A stretch of 5,208 nucleotides of DNA from Gammaproteobacteria bacterium. GTDB lineage: Bacteria; Pseudomonadota; Gammaproteobacteria; Pseudomonadales; Halieaceae. The stretch is from NCBI GenBank assembly GCA_029859085.1, contig JAOUDU010000248.1, positions 1 through 5,208 on the forward strand. The letters are read 5' to 3'. Position numbers and translations under genes: made by a program. Under the pieces are notes generated by a model that did no database searches, was not told the origin of the DNA, and saw only the letters and a list, made by a program, of their open reading frames with translations. Of this stretch, positions 1 through 5,208 are shown piece by piece. Position 1 is the first letter of the stretch. The number at the start of each line of letters is the position of its first letter.

Positions 1-221
1 CACACTGGAGCAAGGAGGTCCGGTTCGACAAGGTCGGCGAAGGCTTCGGCTGCCACGGCGAATACGTGACCAGGGCGGAAGATATCGGCCCCGCCATCGA
101 GCGCGCCTATGCCAGCGGCAAGGTGGGCGTGGTCCACGTGGTGATAGACCCCAAGGCCAATTCGGAGGAAATGCCGAAATACGCCGAATTCAGGACCTGG
201 TACGCAGAGGGTACGCAGTAA
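1..221 (+). CDS. Thiamine-pyrophosphate-dependent enzyme (acetolactate synthase-like), C-terminal fragment
   Basis: The frame is open from base 3 to a TAA at 219-221 and gives the last 72 residues of a protein whose start lies left of the window. The fragment reads as the end of the C-terminal TPP-binding domain of the acetolactate synthase / benzoylformate decarboxylase / oxalyl-CoA decarboxylase superfamily: a [13 protein letters not shown] segment (the usual 'A..FG..G..V' element), then [19 protein letters not shown] and the closing strand HVVIDPKAN. Family members are about 550-600 residues, so only an eighth is visible; the GDG-N cofactor motif and the catalytic glutamate are outside. 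Substrate cannot be assigned. Given the acyl-CoA-type genes opposite, a 2-hydroxyacyl-CoA lyase-like role is conceivable, but that is inference only. The gene is convergent with the leftward cluster, so it belongs to a different transcript. Family assignment is fairly sure; specific activity is unknown. Confidence 0.8.
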   Translation, partial: HWSKEVRFDKVGEGFGCHGEYVTRAEDIGPAIERAYASGKVGVVHVVIDPKANSEEMPKYAEFRTWYAEGTQ

Positions 222-337
222 TCCGCGGAAGAACAGCGCCGAGCGCAATGAGCTCCCACATCGCGTTGACAGGCATCGATTCGCGCTGCGGGGCGATACT
301 GTTCTGCACGGCGTTTCGAACTTGTCCGGGCACCGGC
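222..337. other. Convergent intergenic gap with weak inverted repeats
   Basis: This 116-base gap lies between the stop codons of two genes that face each other, where a shared terminator would be expected. Two inverted repeats are visible: AGAACAG at 230-236 pairs with CTGTTCT at 299-305, and inside it CAGCGC at 234-239 pairs with GCGCTG at 283-288 (the two partly overlap, so not all pairs can form together). TCCGGG at 325-330 pairs with CCCGGA at 342-347 across the stop codon of the SnoaL-like gene. None is followed by a run of T in either direction, so a classical intrinsic terminator is not shown. No convincing small gene is seen here. Confidence 0.4.
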
Positions 338-910
338 TTAACCCGGAATATGTAACGCCCGCTTGTTGGTGAGCGGCCGCACATAGGAAATGTCCTCCCG
401 GCTGCGCGCCGCCGCGCCATTGAGATTGATATCCGCCACGTCTGCGAATGGAATAGGCAGGGTCGGCGCCAGGCCCGACCATTCGATGGCATTGGTGCGC
501 AGCGCGATCCTCCAAACCCCGTCGCGACGCTCCAGCCGGTCGATATAGCGCCCGCCCGCGAGCCAGTTGGTCTCGTCGCGGTTGCGCCCGACGAACAGGT
601 AATAGGTCTCGGTATGGGCGGTATCGCCGTCGATCTCACAGCTGTGGTTCAACAGGTTGTGGTGGGTCGCCGACTGTCCCTGCTCGTGCAGGTCGCGAGC
701 CCAGTCATACAGACGCTCCGGGTCACCGACGAATCCACCCGCGGAGATGACCGCATCGGGGTGGAAAGCCGTCAGGAAAAGTTCCCGGTCGAAGCGATCC
801 ATGCCGCGGCTGAACCGCACCAGGCAATCGAGGATATCCTGGCGATGCAGCAAGTGTTCGAGCCGGGCCAGGTTATCGGGGCCGGCGGTACTTGATGGTC
901 CGGTTTTCAT
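338..910 (-). CDS. SnoaL-like / NTF2-fold protein (possible dehydratase or isomerase)
   Basis: This 190-residue protein has the pattern of the SnoaL_4-type NTF2-like family: an N-terminal helix with DILDCLVRFSRGMDRFD (about 25-41), then AFHPDAV (48-54), a central THHNLLNHSCEIDGDTAHTE stretch (82-101), and the closing strands GGRYIDRLERRDGVWRIA (119-136). The fold forms a small alpha+beta barrel with a buried pocket; relatives include polyketide cyclases, ketosteroid isomerase and scytalone dehydratase. Asp38 and His83/His84 lie where an Asp/His pair acts in scytalone dehydratase, which hints at dehydration or isomerisation, but this is inference. The frame is open upstream to 1054, but that extension lies inside the preceding SDR gene. 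I chose the ATG at 910, two bases after that gene's TGA. Only a distant purine-rich stretch (GGAAGG, 16 bases upstream) precedes it, so re-initiation by terminating ribosomes is likely. It is the last gene of the cluster. Fold is confident, function is not. Confidence 0.82.
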   Translation of the reverse strand: MKTGPSSTAGPDNLARLEHLLHRQDILDCLVRFSRGMDRFDRELFLTAFHPDAVISAGGFVGDPERLYDWARDLHEQGQSATHHNLLNHSCEIDGDTAHTETYYLFVGRNRDETNWLAGGRYIDRLERRDGVWRIALRTNAIEWSGLAPTLPIPFADVADINLNGAAARSREDISYVRPLTNKRALHIPG

Positions 911-912
911 AT

Positions 913-1833
913 TCACACCGCCCCGCCCTTCCTGGCCATCTCGAAACTGTACTTGATATGATCGGCGTGACCGCTGGGCACCGGCGCCAGGATCAACGGG
1001 TCCCGCCCGTCCCCAATCGCCGCCATCTGCTGCGCCACTTCCTCGATGGTCCACGAGGGCTGGTAAACTCCCCGCGTCTCCACGATATAGGCTTTCGCGA
1101 CCCGACCGGCTATCGATGTCAGCATCTCCCCGGTGATCGAGCAGGATTCATGGGCGAGCCAAGCGACCGCAGGTGCAACCAGTTCCGGTTCCATCGGCGG
1201 GTAGACACTGGTGTCGATGCCCTCGGCCATTCTCGTCACGGCGGCGGGAACGATGGCGTTACACTTGACGCCCTCCGCGGCGCCTTCAAGGGCGATAACA
1301 TGGGACAGCCCGATCAGGCCTCCCTTGGCGGCGCTGTAGTTTGCCTGGTTGTAACTGCCGTACAAACCACCGATCGACGTGGTGAGGACAACACGGCCGT
1401 AACCCGCCGCGCACATTATCGGAAAGGCGGGCCGGACGACATGAAACGCGCCGCGCAGGTGAACGTCGAGCACGGTGTCGAAATCCTCCTGGGTCATCTC
1501 CTTCAGGGGTGCCCCGCGCACAGTGCCGGCGTTGTGGATGAGAATATCGATCCGTCGGTAGTTATCCAGGGCGGCGTCGATGATAGCCTTGCCGCCTTCC
1601 GGTGTCGCCACGGACTCGGTACAGGCCACGGCCTCGCCCCCGGCCGCCCTGATTTCCGCCACCACATCCTGCGCCGGGCCGGCGTCGGAATGATCCCCTT
1701 TCATGCTGACCCCGGGGTCATTGACCACTATCCTGGCGCCCCTGGCAGCCAGCAGCAGCGCGTAGGCGCGCCCCAGGCCCCTGCCCGCTCCGGTTATTAC
1801 CGCAACGCGATCGTCGAATCTCAACTCTGACAT
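913..1833 (-). CDS. SDR family dehydrogenase, MFE-2-like (3R)-hydroxyacyl-CoA dehydrogenase type
   Basis: This 306-residue classical short-chain dehydrogenase has the cofactor motif TGAGRGLG at 14-21, followed by VVNDPG at 37-41, which is characteristic of the peroxisomal MFE-2 / HSD17B4 group. NAG is at 101-103, the catalytic Ser is 153, and Tyr166 and Lys170 form YSAAK. The HLRGAF segment (125-130), the ANYSAAK context, the WLAHES element and a roughly 60-residue tail after the SDR core (GRVAKAYIVETRGV, then TIEEV) also match MFE-2 dehydrogenase domains, which oxidise (3R)-hydroxyacyl-CoA to 3-ketoacyl-CoA with NAD+. His125 stands where many SDRs have the tetrad Asn; as I recall, MFE-2 shares this. 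The ATG at 1833 is preferred over an in-frame TTG at 1851 because AGGAGA sits 7 bases before the ATG and the TTG lies before the previous stop codon. It follows the MaoC-like gene by 14 bases, reproducing MFE-2's dehydrogenase plus hydratase pairing as separate proteins. Probably cytoplasmic; substrate unknown. Confidence 0.88.
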   Translation of the reverse strand: MSELRFDDRVAVITGAGRGLGRAYALLLAARGARIVVNDPGVSMKGDHSDAGPAQDVVAEIRAAGGEAVACTESVATPEGGKAIIDAALDNYRRIDILIHNAGTVRGAPLKEMTQEDFDTVLDVHLRGAFHVVRPAFPIMCAAGYGRVVLTTSIGGLYGSYNQANYSAAKGGLIGLSHVIALEGAAEGVKCNAIVPAAVTRMAEGIDTSVYPPMEPELVAPAVAWLAHESCSITGEMLTSIAGRVAKAYIVETRGVYQPSWTIEEVAQQMAAIGDGRDPLILAPVPSGHADHIKYSFEMARKGGAV

Positions 1834-1840
1834 GCACTCT

Positions 1841-1846
1841 TCTCCT
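1841..1846 (-). promoter_or_regulatory. Ribosome binding site deciding the SDR start
   Basis: On the minus strand the sequence AGGAGA lies 7 bases before the ATG at 1833, in the 14-base gap after the TGA of the MaoC-like gene. It is the clearest Shine-Dalgarno sequence in the window. It rules in favour of the ATG at 1833 rather than the in-frame TTG at 1851, for which it would lie inside the coding sequence. Confidence 0.75.
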
Positions 1847-1847
1847 G

Positions 1848-3017
1848 TCAAGCCTGCTTCTTCGGCAACTCGATCTCAGCCTTGGCGGTAGCCATAACAG
1901 TACCCAGTTGGTTTTTCATCCGGCAATCAACCTGCACCACGTGCCTGCCCTCTTCGTCGACCATCTTGTCTACAATGGTCGCGGTCATGTATGTGGCATC
2001 CCCGGAAAAGGCCGGGCCGCGGTAGGCTGAATTGCAGTGCACGACCTGGCCCCACTCGCCGGCCCAGCCCGATAGGTAATCCAGGATCCAGGCACCCATC
2101 GAGGCGCCGTAACCGTACGCCCGCGGCATGCCGATGCGGCGCGCCCAGGCTGGAAACAAATGCCCGCGCGACGGGCCGAAATACGCGCCATCGGTCAGCT
2201 CGGGGTTGTCCCGTTCCATCACGGGATCATTTTCGTGGCCGGCGAAATCACCTGTGAAACCGAAATCTTCCATGACCATTCCGGGCCGGTGGGTGCCGCC
2301 CCAGATCGTAAACAGGTAGGCGCGCCACTCCGTGGCCAGGCTGGCGATACTGTGCGGGCCAAATACCCGCAGCGGCAGCTCATCCCCGACATTGGCATCC
2401 TCCCAGTAGCGCTTGCCGTGGCCGAGGTCGTGCATCATCCTGATGAATTCGTATTTTTTCGTTTCCAGCTCTTCCAGTTCCTCCCTGGTCCACTCCGGAT
2501 CCTCGGTGGCATCCATCGATCCCATTTCCAGCGCGAGGTCGGCGCGATAGCGGATCGAGGTCGAACGCTGCCTGGCGATGAGCTCACCATCCTGGTTGCG
2601 ATAATTATTGTCGCCGCGCTGGAAGCAGGTCGGCCCGGCGAACTTTGTTTCCTTGACCACGTAGTCATAGGGAATCTTTTCGTTGACGATCTCATCACCG
2701 CCGAAGATACGGGGGCCATAGAACCACCACTCGTCGCCGCCGAATATCAGGTGTGAATTGGGAATGAGCCCGACGCAGGCGGGCCCGGCACCATGGCCAT
2801 CATCCGTGGAAACCGCGAAGGACAGCGGCGCAACCAGCCGGCCGTAGCGCCCCTCCGCCGCGTAGTCGTGGTCATAATGCAGGAGATTGGGATAGTGCAT
2901 CGCCTGTACCCAGCGCCGGAAATCATTATTGTGCAGGGGTTCCTTCATCCGCGCAGGCGCAATCGGCTTGCCCAGAAATTGATCGATATCCGAGCAGTCC
3001 AGGGTCTTGTCATTCAT
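1848..3017 (-). CDS. MaoC-like double-hotdog protein (putative enoyl-CoA hydratase 2 family)
   Basis: This 389-residue protein looks like a two-hotdog MaoC-type acyl-CoA hydratase with an N-terminal FAS1-like dehydratase domain. The first hotdog (about 15-160) holds NLLHYDHDYA (44-53) followed by GRLVAPLSF (59-67) and a late RNQDGELIARQR strand. A charged helix-rich linker (about 170-205, with EELEELE) separates it from the second hotdog (about 206-385), which holds GHLFPAWARRIG (285-296), a glycine-rich YGYGASMG helix start and the RGPAFSGD turn (333-340). Known members hydrate trans-2-enoyl-CoA to (3R)-hydroxyacyl-CoA. The normal active site is D-x-N-P-x-H. Here the first half reads Y-P-N-L-L-H (42-47) and the second G-P-S-R-G-H (281-286), so His is kept but the Asp appears missing in both. 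It may be a divergent hydratase, act with a partner, or do something else. The ATG at 3017 is the first in frame and has a weak GGA upstream. The next gene's MFE-2-like product supports a beta-oxidation role. Confidence 0.8.
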   Translation of the reverse strand: MNDKTLDCSDIDQFLGKPIAPARMKEPLHNNDFRRWVQAMHYPNLLHYDHDYAAEGRYGRLVAPLSFAVSTDDGHGAGPACVGLIPNSHLIFGGDEWWFYGPRIFGGDEIVNEKIPYDYVVKETKFAGPTCFQRGDNNYRNQDGELIARQRSTSIRYRADLALEMGSMDATEDPEWTREELEELETKKYEFIRMMHDLGHGKRYWEDANVGDELPLRVFGPHSIASLATEWRAYLFTIWGGTHRPGMVMEDFGFTGDFAGHENDPVMERDNPELTDGAYFGPSRGHLFPAWARRIGMPRAYGYGASMGAWILDYLSGWAGEWGQVVHCNSAYRGPAFSGDATYMTATIVDKMVDEEGRHVVQVDCRMKNQLGTVMATAKAEIELPKKQA

Positions 3018-3046
3018 AAGCAGTTCCAGTCTGAAGTGAATTGTTA

Positions 3047-4654
3047 TCAGTTGTTGCCGGTTAGCGGCCGCAGTGCCAGGATGCTGCCCTCTGCATCCGC
3101 CGACAGATAGAGTGTGCCGTCGCTCCCGGCGGTGATCCCGGCGAATGGTCCCATCGGACCGGACATGTCCCCGATGGCGCCGAGCGCCTTGGGGATGACG
3201 CCGGGGGGCGCGCCAATTGCCAGGCCTGAGGCGATGGTGCGGCGAGCCCCGCTCGCAAGGTTGAACTCGACGACTTCCTGTGCGAGCGCGTCGACCACAT
3301 AGAGCAGATCCCCGCGCGCCAGGATACCCTGCGGCTGTTGCAGGCCGTCCAGCACGGTCTCGGTACCGCCAGGGACCAGCCTGACCACCCTGCCCGCCCC
3401 GCTCTCGGATACCAGGCAGTTGCCGTCCGGGCAGATCGCCACGCCCATGGGCTGGCGCAGGCCGGTCGCCAGCACCTCGACCCTTCCGGAGTCGACAGAC
3501 AACACCCGGCCTGTGCCCAGCTCCGCGAATATCACCGCGCCGGCGGGGATGTGCGCCACGCCGTAGAGCTGGTCAAAACCGCTGGCCAGCTCCTCGCTTT
3601 GCTGGCTGGCGGGCCGGTAGCGCGCCACCATGCCATTGGCGGTGGTAACAATGACCTCACCGGGCCCGGACGCGGCCGCCCCACGGATATAGCCCGGGCA
3701 GCCGGGAGTAAACAGCATACCGGCGACCTGCGGCGTGCCACCCGGTCGCAGGGTATAGGAATAGGGTCCGTCGGCGATAAACAACACGCCGTCCTCTCCC
3801 ATGGCCAGGTCGAGCGGCCAGTTGAATCCGTCCGGCAGCAGCGAACGGACCTGGCCGGGGCCGACGATCTCGTTGATCTGGCCGGAGATACTCGAGACAA
3901 ACAGGCGGTCGCCGACAAAGGTGAGGTTGTCCAGGCCCGGGGCGATCTGGGCCAGAACGGTGCGTTCTCCCGTGCGCGGGTCGATCCGCAGCACCTGGCC
4001 ACTGGCTACCTGGGTGGAGACGATAAAGCCGCCGGCATCAAACTTCACGGCGTCAGGTACACCCAGGTCCCCGGCCACCTTTTCCGGTGCGCCGCCGCCC
4101 AGCGCTACCCGCCAGATCTCGTTGGCCCCCATCACCGGGAAATAGAGCATGCCGTCGGGCCCCACCTCCATCGCATTGGGCATGGGCACATTCTCCAGCA
4201 GCACCCGCGGCGGGCCGCCGTTCAGATCCAGTTCCATGATCCGCCCACCCACCCGGCACTCGCCGGCGAACAGCCTGCCCTGGTGAAAAGCAATGGGGTT
4301 CGCGCAGGGCATGTCGCCGCACACAACCCGGGTGCGGCCGTTGGGTTCGCGCACGCTGACCCGCCCTTCCGTGATTTCGGTGGCGTAGAGATTACCTGCC
4401 GGATCGAACACCAGGTCGTCCGGCGCGACAATGTCGCCGCCCTTCGGGCTGATGGCTTCCACCGCGCCGGTGTGGATGTCGATCGCGCTGATCTGGCTGC
4501 CCGACACCTGCGCCACATAGATGCGCCCGTCAGGCCCTGTGCGCAGGCCGTTGGCGCCGAACAGGCGGCTGGGTGGGGTAAGCCGCTGCAGGGACCAGTC
4601 CCCGGCGAGGCTGGGGCCATGGCTGGCAATATAGCGTCCGGCGGGGACCTTCAT
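3047..4654 (-). CDS. SMP-30/NHL-type beta-propeller protein, probable tandem six-bladed propellers
   Basis: The 535-residue product consists almost wholly of twelve repeats of about 40 residues, each with a core like 'P-x-x-L-x-x-x-P-D-G-x-L-Y-V' followed by 'G-x-I-x-x-[IV]-D'. Repeats begin near residues 34, 79, 119, 160, 201, 242, 281, 324, 364, 403, 442 and 505. This matches the SMP-30/gluconolactonase, strictosidine synthase-like and NHL/Vgb group of six-bladed propellers, normally about 300 residues, so twelve repeats suggest two propellers in one chain. At the second residue of the repeat, blades 1-6 all have Asn or Asp and blades 7-12 have none. No signal peptide or membrane segment is seen, so it is probably cytoplasmic. 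Blade 11 carries a long Gly/Pro-rich insertion (about 478-504). The ATG at 4654 overlaps the upstream SDR stop as ATGA, and an AAGG lies just before it. Lactonase or hydrolase activity is possible but not shown; a binding or scaffold role is equally open. Confidence 0.82.
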   Translation of the reverse strand: MKVPAGRYIASHGPSLAGDWSLQRLTPPSRLFGANGLRTGPDGRIYVAQVSGSQISAIDIHTGAVEAISPKGGDIVAPDDLVFDPAGNLYATEITEGRVSVREPNGRTRVVCGDMPCANPIAFHQGRLFAGECRVGGRIMELDLNGGPPRVLLENVPMPNAMEVGPDGMLYFPVMGANEIWRVALGGGAPEKVAGDLGVPDAVKFDAGGFIVSTQVASGQVLRIDPRTGERTVLAQIAPGLDNLTFVGDRLFVSSISGQINEIVGPGQVRSLLPDGFNWPLDLAMGEDGVLFIADGPYSYTLRPGGTPQVAGMLFTPGCPGYIRGAAASGPGEVIVTTANGMVARYRPASQQSEELASGFDQLYGVAHIPAGAVIFAELGTGRVLSVDSGRVEVLATGLRQPMGVAICPDGNCLVSESGAGRVVRLVPGGTETVLDGLQQPQGILARGDLLYVVDALAQEVVEFNLASGARRTIASGLAIGAPPGVIPKALGAIGDMSGPMGPFAGITAGSDGTLYLSADAEGSILALRPLTGNN

Positions 4655-4663
4655 TCGCCCTTC
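4651..4663 (-). promoter_or_regulatory. Translational coupling junction (ATGA overlap plus short-spaced RBS)
   Basis: On the minus strand the upstream SDR ends GGC GAA TGA and the propeller gene starts at the ATG within the same GAATGAAG, giving a 4-base overlap. GAAGGG at 4658-4663 lies only 3 bases before this ATG, which is close for a Shine-Dalgarno site. Coupled translation of the two proteins is the simplest reading. Confidence 0.6.
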
Positions 4664-5208
4664 ATCGCCTTCAGGAAATCCTGGTTGGTGATCAGCAGCG
4701 GCGTATTATCCTCCGCCAGATGTGACCATTTGAGACTGATGCCGCCGTCCACGGTCAGGCACTGGCCGGTCATGTAAGTGGACATATCCGACAGCAGGAA
4801 GAGCACGGTTCCCGCGATCTCATCCATGTCACCCTTGCGTCCCATCGGGATCGCCACGCGTTCGAGCTCGGGATTCGGGGGCAGCATCGATGCGGGACTG
4901 ACCATCGCCCCGGGCGCCACCGCGTTGACACGAATTCCCGCGGCGGCGAGCTCAAGGCCCATGGTCCTGACCACCGACAGTACCGCGGCCTTGGCGGCAC
5001 CGTAGCCGACATTGAATGGCATGTTGCCCACACCGGTGATCGAGGAGATGGCGACCAGCGAGCCGGGCCTTCCCTGCGCCTTCAATTCCCCGGCGACAGC
5101 CTGGCTGATAAAAAACATGGAGTCGAGATTGACAGAGAACAGCCCGTCCCAGGCGGCTCGCGATAACCGCGTCGCAGGCCCCCAGGTCGATGGCGGCCCG
5201 CCGCCTAC
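4651..5208 (-). CDS. SDR family oxidoreductase, N-terminally cut by the window edge
   Basis: The frame is open to the right edge, giving 185 residues. The ATG at 5118 is internal: the 30 codons before it read as normal SDR sequence, with GGGPPS (as in the usual NNVGGGP after strand 4) and RAAWDGLFSVNLDS. Missing are the Rossmann start and TGxxxGxG motif, roughly 80-90 residues. Seen are the tetrad Asn27 (VNL), catalytic Ser56 (ISSITG), Tyr69 and Lys73 (YGAAK), RVNAVAPG at 93-100 and the closing TGQCLTVDGG at 147-156 (fragment numbering). It should be an NAD(P)-dependent alcohol/ketone oxidoreductase of the classical FabG-like type. About 29 residues follow the canonical DGG end (ISLKWSHLAEDN to the Lys-Gly-Glu terminus), longer than usual. 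Unlike the other SDR here it lacks MFE-2 features, so it probably acts on a different intermediate. It overlaps the propeller gene by 4 bases. Confidence 0.87.
   Translation of the reverse strand, partial: VGGGPPSTWGPATRLSRAAWDGLFSVNLDSMFFISQAVAGELKAQGRPGSLVAISSITGVGNMPFNVGYGAAKAAVLSVVRTMGLELAAAGIRVNAVAPGAMVSPASMLPPNPELERVAIPMGRKGDMDEIAGTVLFLLSDMSTYMTGQCLTVDGGISLKWSHLAEDNTPLLITNQDFLKAMKGE

Noticed and set aside
325..347. TCCGGG/CCCGGA hairpin as an intrinsic terminator
   Set aside because: Only six base pairs with an 11-base loop, no T-run on either strand, and it spans the stop codon of the SnoaL-like gene.
190..639. A 149-codon minus-strand frame overlapping the SnoaL-like gene
   Set aside because: It overlaps the SnoaL-like gene in another frame, crosses the intergenic gap and the end of the convergent gene, and shows low-complexity Arg/Ser/Pro-rich composition typical of a shadow frame.
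911..1054. N-terminal extension of the SnoaL-like gene up to base 1054
   Set aside because: The extra 48 residues are Gly/Arg-rich, lie wholly inside the SDR gene and do not resemble the NTF2 fold. The ATG at 910 follows the SDR stop by two bases and gives the expected family length.
892..1830. A 312-codon open frame on the plus strand
   Set aside because: It is almost exactly antisense to the MFE-2-like SDR, which has full catalytic motifs and a ribosome binding site. The plus-strand product has no recognisable domain.
3018..3046. A promoter between the propeller and MaoC-like genes
   Set aside because: The gap is only 29 bases and slightly AT-rich, with no recognisable -35/-10 pair at correct spacing.
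3338..4777. A 479-codon open frame on the plus strand
   Set aside because: It lies antisense to the propeller gene and runs into the SDR gene. Its product lacks any family resemblance and is rich in His, Arg, Gly and Ala, as expected from reverse reading of GC-rich codons, whereas the minus strand shows clear repeats.
4651..5118. Treating the ATG at 5118 as the start of the right-hand SDR
   Set aside because: The codons before it continue normal SDR sequence (AAWDGLFSVNL) to the window edge, and starting there would remove the tetrad Asn and the whole cofactor domain.

Overview
The window is GC-rich, with tightly packed genes and long chance open frames on the unused strand. The families present (MFE-2-type SDR, double-hotdog MaoC protein, SnoaL-like protein, SMP-30/NHL-type propeller, TPP-dependent lyase) are typical of acyl-CoA, steroid or terpenoid breakdown loci in high-GC Proteobacteria and some Actinobacteria. 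I lean towards a proteobacterium, possibly a marine gammaproteobacterium, but no rRNA or taxonomic marker is present to settle it.

Layout: bases 1-221 hold the C-terminal end of a rightward gene for a thiamine-pyrophosphate-dependent enzyme. A 116-base convergent gap (222-337) follows. Everything from 338 to the right edge is one leftward gene cluster, read in transcription order from the right: an SDR oxidoreductase whose N-terminus lies beyond the window (4651-5208), a 535-residue beta-propeller protein (3047-4654), a 389-residue MaoC-like double-hotdog protein (1848-3017), an SDR resembling the (3R)-hydroxyacyl-CoA dehydrogenase part of peroxisomal multifunctional enzyme 2 (913-1833), and a SnoaL/NTF2-fold protein (338-910). 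Spacing is a 4-base ATGA overlap, then gaps of 29, 14 and 2 bases, so a single operon with translational coupling is very likely. Its promoter is outside the window.

How the genes may work together: the MaoC-like protein next to an MFE-2-like dehydrogenase looks like a split MFE-2 unit, that is, enoyl-CoA hydration and 3-hydroxyacyl-CoA oxidation of a bulky or branched substrate. The second SDR and the SnoaL protein would add redox and hydration/isomerisation steps, and the nearby TPP enzyme could cleave or form a C-C bond. The substrate cannot be read from the sequence. No thiolase, CoA ligase, transporter or regulator is visible.

The two most interesting points are the propeller protein, whose twelve repeats divide into six with Asn/Asp and six without at one fixed position (suggesting two fused six-bladed propellers of different function), and the MaoC-like protein, which seems to lack the usual catalytic Asp in both hotdog halves. 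No mobile element, CRISPR array, tRNA, rRNA or convincing terminator was seen.
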